This document shows positions 6,251 through 9,779 of a stretch of 9,779 bases of DNA, one piece after another. Every line of letters starts with the position of its first letter. Position 1 is the stretch's first letter. Origin of the DNA: Cellvibrionales bacterium (lineage in GTDB: Bacteria > Pseudomonadota > Gammaproteobacteria > Pseudomonadales > UBA7434); NCBI GenBank assembly GCA_018668095.1, contig JABIQF010000242.1:1-9779 (forward strand), given 5' to 3'. Position numbers and translations under genes: made by a program. The notes under the pieces were generated by a model. It was not told where the DNA came from. It did not search any database and worked only from the letters and a program-made list of their open reading frames with translations.

Positions 6251-6269
6251 GCCCTCTAAGAGGGCTTTT
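6251..6269 (+). terminator. Intrinsic terminator or attenuator between kdsA and eno
   Basis: GCCCTC (6251-6256) pairs perfectly with GAGGGC (6260-6265) across a TAA loop, followed by TTTTAGTTTT. This is the clearest terminator shape in the window. It ends only 19 bases before the eno ATG, and the eno ribosome site begins nine bases after the T-run. No promoter fits between the two, so it cannot be a complete stop unless a promoter overlaps it. Confidence 0.75.
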
Positions 6270-6288
6270 AGTTTTATGGAGTTTAAGT

Positions 6289-7578
6289 ATGTCGTTAATA
6301 AAAGCAGTAACAGCGCTAGAAGTGTTGGACTCGCGCGGTAATCCTACTGTTGAAGCAGAAGTGTTACTTGAATCAGGTGTTCGTGGGCAGGCTTGCGCAC
6401 CATCGGGTGCATCAACTGGCTCAAGAGAAGCCTTAGAATTACGTGATGGTGATAAAAGTCGCTATTTAGGTAAAGGCGTTTTGACTGCCGTTGCTAATAT
6501 TAATGACAAAATACAGCCTGTATTATTAGGTAAAGATGCGGCTAATCAGCGCGAGCTTGACCAAATTATGATTGATTTGGATGGCACTGATAATAAAGGT
6601 GAGTTGGGCGCGAATGCTATTTTGGCTGTATCTCTAGCCGCGGCTAAAGCAGCTGCTGCAGATGCTGGTATCCCTTTATATGAGCATATTGCTAATGTAA
6701 ATGGCACACCAGGTGTTTACTCAATGCCTGTGCCAATGATGAATATTGTTAACGGCGGCGAACATGCTGATAACAATGTTGATATTCAAGAATTTATGGT
6801 GCAGCCGGTTGCAGCAAAAACGTTTGCTGAAGCATTACAGTGCGGTGCGGAAATTTTTCATGCATTAAAAGCGGTTTTAAATGAACGCGGTCTCAATACA
6901 GCCGTGGGTGATGAAGGTGGATTTGCACCTAATTTAGAATCTAACGCTGCAGCTTTGTCGCTTATCTCAGAAGCAGTTGCCAATGCTGGTTACAAGCTTG
7001 GTAGTGAGGTTACGTTAGCGTTAGATTGTGCTGCGTCAGAATTTTATAAAAATGGCGAATACAATTTGTCAGGCGAAGGTAAAGTGTTTAACGCTTCAGG
7101 CTTTGCTGATTTTCTTGCAGATCTTAGCGACCAATATCCGATTATTTCTATTGAAGACGGTATGGACGAAAGCGATTGGGAAGGTTGGGCTGATTTAACT
7201 CAAAAAGTCGGTGATCGTGTTCAGCTAGTGGGTGATGATTTGTTCGTGACTAACACTGCAATATTACAGCGCGGCATCGATGAGAAGATTGCTAACTCAA
7301 TCTTGATTAAATTCAATCAAATAGGCTCATTAAGTGAGACGCTTGATGCCATTAAAATGGCTAAAGATGCCGGTTATACGGTAGTTATTTCGCACCGTTC
7401 AGGTGAGACGGAAGATACTACGATTGCTGATTTAGCGGTTGCTACAGCAGCGGGTCAAATTAAAACAGGTTCATTATGTCGCTCGGATCGTGTGGCAAAA
7501 TACAACCGTTTATTGCGCATTGAATCTGAATTAGGCGCTAAAGCCGCTTATAATGGACGTTCAGAATTTAAAGTATAA
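6289..7578 (+). CDS. eno: Enolase (phosphopyruvate hydratase)
   Basis: Enolase interconverts 2-phosphoglycerate and phosphoenolpyruvate in glycolysis. In many gammaproteobacteria it is also part of the RNA degradosome, a role not readable from sequence here. The 429-residue length is close to E. coli (432). Visible parts are the N-terminal SRGNPTVEAEV, the mobile loop SGASTGS, the general acid E209 in GDEGGFAPN, the Mg-binding D246 (ALDCAASEF) and E289 (SIEDGMDE), the catalytic base K341 in LIKFNQIGS, and the signature SHRSGETEDTTIAD. All active-site elements are present. GGAG seven bases before the ATG is the best ribosome site in the cluster, fitting a highly expressed protein. The C-terminus is slightly shorter than in E. 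coli. Confidence 0.98.
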   Translation: MSLIKAVTALEVLDSRGNPTVEAEVLLESGVRGQACAPSGASTGSREALELRDGDKSRYLGKGVLTAVANINDKIQPVLLGKDAANQRELDQIMIDLDGTDNKGELGANAILAVSLAAAKAAAADAGIPLYEHIANVNGTPGVYSMPVPMMNIVNGGEHADNNVDIQEFMVQPVAAKTFAEALQCGAEIFHALKAVLNERGLNTAVGDEGGFAPNLESNAAALSLISEAVANAGYKLGSEVTLALDCAASEFYKNGEYNLSGEGKVFNASGFADFLADLSDQYPIISIEDGMDESDWEGWADLTQKVGDRVQLVGDDLFVTNTAILQRGIDEKIANSILIKFNQIGSLSETLDAIKMAKDAGYTVVISHRSGETEDTTIADLAVATAAGQIKTGSLCRSDRVAKYNRLLRIESELGAKAAYNGRSEFKV

Positions 7579-7617
7579 GGTTGGAAATGTGTTGTGTCAG
7601 TGCAGGGTAATTAATCG

Positions 7618-7953
7618 ATGGTAGCATCGAATAAAACAGCAATCAGTGAATCTAGCAGCGCCGGTGATACATTATTAAAGCTGGTGATTGGTCTATTGAT
7701 TGTTATGCTGTTAGTCCTGCAATACCGATTGTGGGTGGGTGAAGGCAGTCTTGCTGAAACTCACTCACTGTCGCTTAAAGTGGCAGAGCAAAAAGAAAAA
7801 AATCGTTTTATGCAGCAAAATAATGAGCAATTAGCTGCTGAAGTTAAAGCCTTAAAAACCGGTCTTGATGAAGTTGAAGCCCGTGCTCGAGAAGAGCTCG
7901 GTATGGTCAAACCTGGTGAAACCTTCTATCTCGTCGTCGACGAGACACCCTAA
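7618..7953 (+). CDS. ftsB: Cell division protein FtsB
   Basis: FtsB is a small bitopic inner-membrane protein that joins FtsL and FtsQ at the septum and helps activate septal peptidoglycan synthesis. The 111-residue product has one membrane helix at about residues 20-36 followed by LQYRLWVG, a periplasmic coiled coil over about 48-92 (many K, E and Q with heptad leucines), and the family's closing motif RAREELGMVKPGETFY. E. coli FtsB has 103 residues and almost no cytoplasmic tail, whereas here about 18 residues (ASNKTAISESSSAGDT) precede the helix. A GTG at codon 23 could be an alternative start but would cut into the helix, so the ATG is preferred despite a weak ribosome site (CAGGG). The spot between eno and ispD is the classical ftsB position. 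Confidence 0.93.
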   Translation: MVASNKTAISESSSAGDTLLKLVIGLLIVMLLVLQYRLWVGEGSLAETHSLSLKVAEQKEKNRFMQQNNEQLAAEVKALKTGLDEVEARAREELGMVKPGETFYLVVDETP

Positions 7954-7972
7954 ATATTGTGAGCCCGTTATT

Positions 7973-8698
7973 GTGAGCCAGCCAACGATTTGGGCTGTGG
8001 TTCCCGCCGCTGGAATCGGTACTCGCTTTGCGGCTGATAGGCCCAAACAATACCTTCCTTTAGCTGGACAGCTTATTGCTGAACGATCGCTCAATACACT
8101 CGATTCTTCAGGCTTATTTGCCGCCATTATTGTTGCGGTTAACCCCGCGGATAATTATTTTGATGCATTAGCTGCTGCAGCTTTGCCTTTAGTTGAGCGC
8201 GTGGATGGGGGTGCTTCGCGTGCTGAATCGGTTTTAAACGGCTTAAAGGCATTATCGAGTCGTGCTAAAAAAGACGATTGGGTGATGGTGCACGATATTG
8301 CTAGACCGTTAGTGACGGTTGCTTCTTTGCATCGTTTACGCGATGCCGTAACCGATACTGATGTAGCTGCAATACTGGCTGCGCCCATTTATGACACGAT
8401 TAAACAGGTTGCTAACGCGAATAGCGGCGGTAACAAAACCGATGGCTTGCCGGTTATCAAAGCAACGCTGGATCGTCGCCAACTTTGGGCAGCACAAACG
8501 CCACAAATGGTTCGCTATGGTTTGTTGTGCGAGGCGTTAAATAAGGCTTTTTCTGTAGGTGATACAGTGACAGATGAGGCTTCGGCAGTAGAGCGTTTAG
8601 GCGCTGATGTTGCGGTGGTTGAGAATACGCAGCAAAATATAAAAATAACGACGACTGATGATTTACAAATGGCGACGTTTTTTTTATCTCTAAGCTAG
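7973..8698 (+). CDS. ispD: 2-C-methyl-D-erythritol 4-phosphate cytidylyltransferase
   Basis: IspD couples CTP to methylerythritol phosphate, the third step of the MEP route to isoprenoids. It therefore uses the CTP made by PyrG in this cluster. From the GTG at 7973 the protein has 241 residues, near the E. coli 236. Visible motifs are the CTP loop AVVPAAGIGTRF with R18 and K25 (PKQY), VHDIARP (the usual form is VHDAARP), DRRQLWAAQTPQ, TDEASAVE and NIKITTTDDL. An upstream ATG at 7865 is in frame but would add 36 residues that are only ftsB read in another frame, so it is rejected. GAG nine bases before the GTG may serve as the ribosome site. The gap to ftsB is 19 bases, which suggests translational proximity in one operon. 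Confidence 0.95.
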   Translation: MSQPTIWAVVPAAGIGTRFAADRPKQYLPLAGQLIAERSLNTLDSSGLFAAIIVAVNPADNYFDALAAAALPLVERVDGGASRAESVLNGLKALSSRAKKDDWVMVHDIARPLVTVASLHRLRDAVTDTDVAAILAAPIYDTIKQVANANSGGNKTDGLPVIKATLDRRQLWAAQTPQMVRYGLLCEALNKAFSVGDTVTDEASAVERLGADVAVVENTQQNIKITTTDDLQMATFFLSLS

Positions 8699-8750
8699 TT
8701 GATAATACTCGTCCGTTTTAAATGTATTTAATAGTGAGTGCTCAGAAATA

Positions 8751-9260
8751 ATGAATATTCGAATTGGTCAAGGTTACGATGTTCATGCCTTCGCACCGCT
8801 AGATACGACTGACAATACCTCTGTGGTCTTAGGCGGTGTAAAGATTCCTTTTGAAAAATCGCTGTTAGCGCATTCCGATGGGGATGTACTGATTCATGCC
8901 TTATGCGATGCTATGTTGGGTGCTCTGGCGCTGGGGGATATTGGCAAGCATTTTCCTGATACGGATTCACGTTACCAAAATATATCATCACGCACGCTGT
9001 TAGAGCACGTTGTTGCTCTATTGGCCGAGCATAATTACAGTTTATCGAATGCCGATATGACCATTGTCGCAGAGCGACCTAAAATGGCGAATCATATTTT
9101 ACCTATGCGTGAAAATATTGCTGCCGATGCAGGTGTATCGATTGATGCTATTAGCGTTAAAGCGACCACGACTGAACTGTTAGGTTTTACTGGAAGAGAA
9201 GAAGGCATTGCTTGTTATGCCACTGTGCTGCTTTGTCGTAGTGATGAGGTTAATGCATAA
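8751..9260 (+). CDS. ispF: 2-C-methyl-D-erythritol 2,4-cyclodiphosphate synthase
   Basis: IspF cyclises CDP-methylerythritol 2-phosphate with loss of CMP. It acts two steps after IspD, with the IspE kinase in between; ispE is not in this window, as is usual. The 169-residue chain aligns with E. coli IspF (159). The metal ligands are D10 and H12 in GQGYDVHAF and H49 in LIHALCDAML. The loop LAHSDGD and the signature KATTTELLGFTGREEG are intact. The extra length is mainly an insertion around residues 18-23 (DTTDNT) and a slightly longer tail. No strong ribosome site precedes the ATG. It follows ispD by 52 bases and precedes truD by 2, so it should be co-transcribed with both. Confidence 0.97.
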   Translation: MNIRIGQGYDVHAFAPLDTTDNTSVVLGGVKIPFEKSLLAHSDGDVLIHALCDAMLGALALGDIGKHFPDTDSRYQNISSRTLLEHVVALLAEHNYSLSNADMTIVAERPKMANHILPMRENIAADAGVSIDAISVKATTTELLGFTGREEGIACYATVLLCRSDEVNA

Positions 9261-9262
9261 AC

Positions 9263-9779
9263 GTGTCAACCAATACAGAACACCTTGCTTATGCCTATGG
9301 CGGTCCTGTCGCAACAGGAAAAATTAAAGCGATTCCCGAAGATTTTTTTGTTGACGAGTTACTTGGCTTTGAGCCTAGTGGTGAGGGCGAGCATGTTTTC
9401 TTACATATTGAAAAGCGTGCGTTAACGACCTTAGCGGTAAGAGATAAAATTGCGGCTTTAGCGAGCTGTAAATCAATGGATGTAGGTTATTCCGGATTAA
9501 AAGATAAGTGGGCAGTAACGCGACAGTGGTTTAGTGTTTATTTGCCCGGCGGTGACCAACTAGATTGGCAGAGTTTAGCTGAGCAAGCTGATAGTGATAA
9601 CGGCTCGGGCTCATATATTAAGTTGTTGACTGTTTGTCGTCATGCTAAAAAATTACGTCGCGGTGCGCATAAGGCCAATGCTTTTAAATTGGTTGTATCT
9701 TCTTTGAGTGCAGGTTTGAATGAAGAATTGAGTACAGGTGCGGACGATTTAAACGAGCAGTTAACACTAAAAATTAAAG
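9263..9779 (+). CDS. truD: tRNA pseudouridine(13) synthase TruD (3' end outside window)
   Basis: TruD converts uridine 13 of certain tRNAs to pseudouridine. The open frame runs off the window after 172 complete codons, about half the family's usual length. Similarity to E. coli TruD is clear: PEDFFVDELLGFEPSGEGEH near residues 28-47, the catalytic aspartate D81 in SGLKDKWAVTRQW, and CRHAKKLRRGAHKANAFKL near 137-155. Residues about 108-128 (rich in D, S and G) look like a modest insertion in the loop after the active site. An in-frame stop at 9251 leaves the GTG at 9263 as the first start. It lies two bases after the ispF stop, and GAGG (9246-9249) within ispF is a rather distant ribosome site, so translational coupling to ispF is likely. 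Confidence 0.95.
   Translation, partial: MSTNTEHLAYAYGGPVATGKIKAIPEDFFVDELLGFEPSGEGEHVFLHIEKRALTTLAVRDKIAALASCKSMDVGYSGLKDKWAVTRQWFSVYLPGGDQLDWQSLAEQADSDNGSGSYIKLLTVCRHAKKLRRGAHKANAFKLVVSSLSAGLNEELSTGADDLNEQLTLKIK

Noticed and set aside
7865..7972. N-terminal extension of ispD from ATG 7865
   Set aside because: The extra residues are ftsB coding sequence in another frame, and IspD proteins normally begin just before the AVVPAAG motif.

Overview
The window reads as chromosomal DNA of a gammaproteobacterium of moderate GC. The evidence is the gene string pyrG-kdsA-eno-ftsB-ispD-ispF-truD, all on the + strand. That is the order I recall from Pseudomonas and related groups, where surE, pcm, nlpD and rpoS usually follow truD. 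A marine Cellvibrionales/Spongiibacteraceae-type host is a guess from gene style only.

Layout. Bases 1-793 are an intergenic, repeat-bounded segment: a 76-nt arm at the left window edge is matched, inverted, by a 133-nt arm at 661-793. The right arm carries an extra 56-nt module bounded by CACA repeats. No transposase or convincing gene lies between the arms. Next comes a minus-strand gene for a small four-helix membrane protein of unknown function (892-1308) with a likely branched terminator. Divergent from it is dinB (DNA polymerase IV, 1459-2583), followed by four tandem 18-bp repeats. A lipoprotein of unknown function follows (2747-3337). A 312-bp gap with a terminator then leads into the core cluster.

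The core cluster joins several essential pathways: CTP synthesis (pyrG), the KDO sugar of lipopolysaccharide (kdsA), glycolysis (eno), the division septum (ftsB), two steps of the MEP isoprenoid pathway (ispD, ispF) and tRNA/RNA pseudouridylation (truD, cut off by the window end). Spacing from ftsB onward is tight (19 bp ftsB-ispD, 52 bp ispD-ispF, 2 bp ispF-truD), which suggests one transcript. A strong hairpin plus T-run sits only 19 bases before eno, leaving no room for a promoter after it, so eno is probably expressed by read-through or processing.

I found no defence system, CRISPR array, tRNA, rRNA, toxin-antitoxin pair or recognisable transposase. The coding part is ordinary core genome. 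The points most worth a second look are the 1-793 inverted-repeat element with its 56-nt module, the hairpin before eno, the 18-bp repeat behind dinB, and a possible leaderless dinB transcript.
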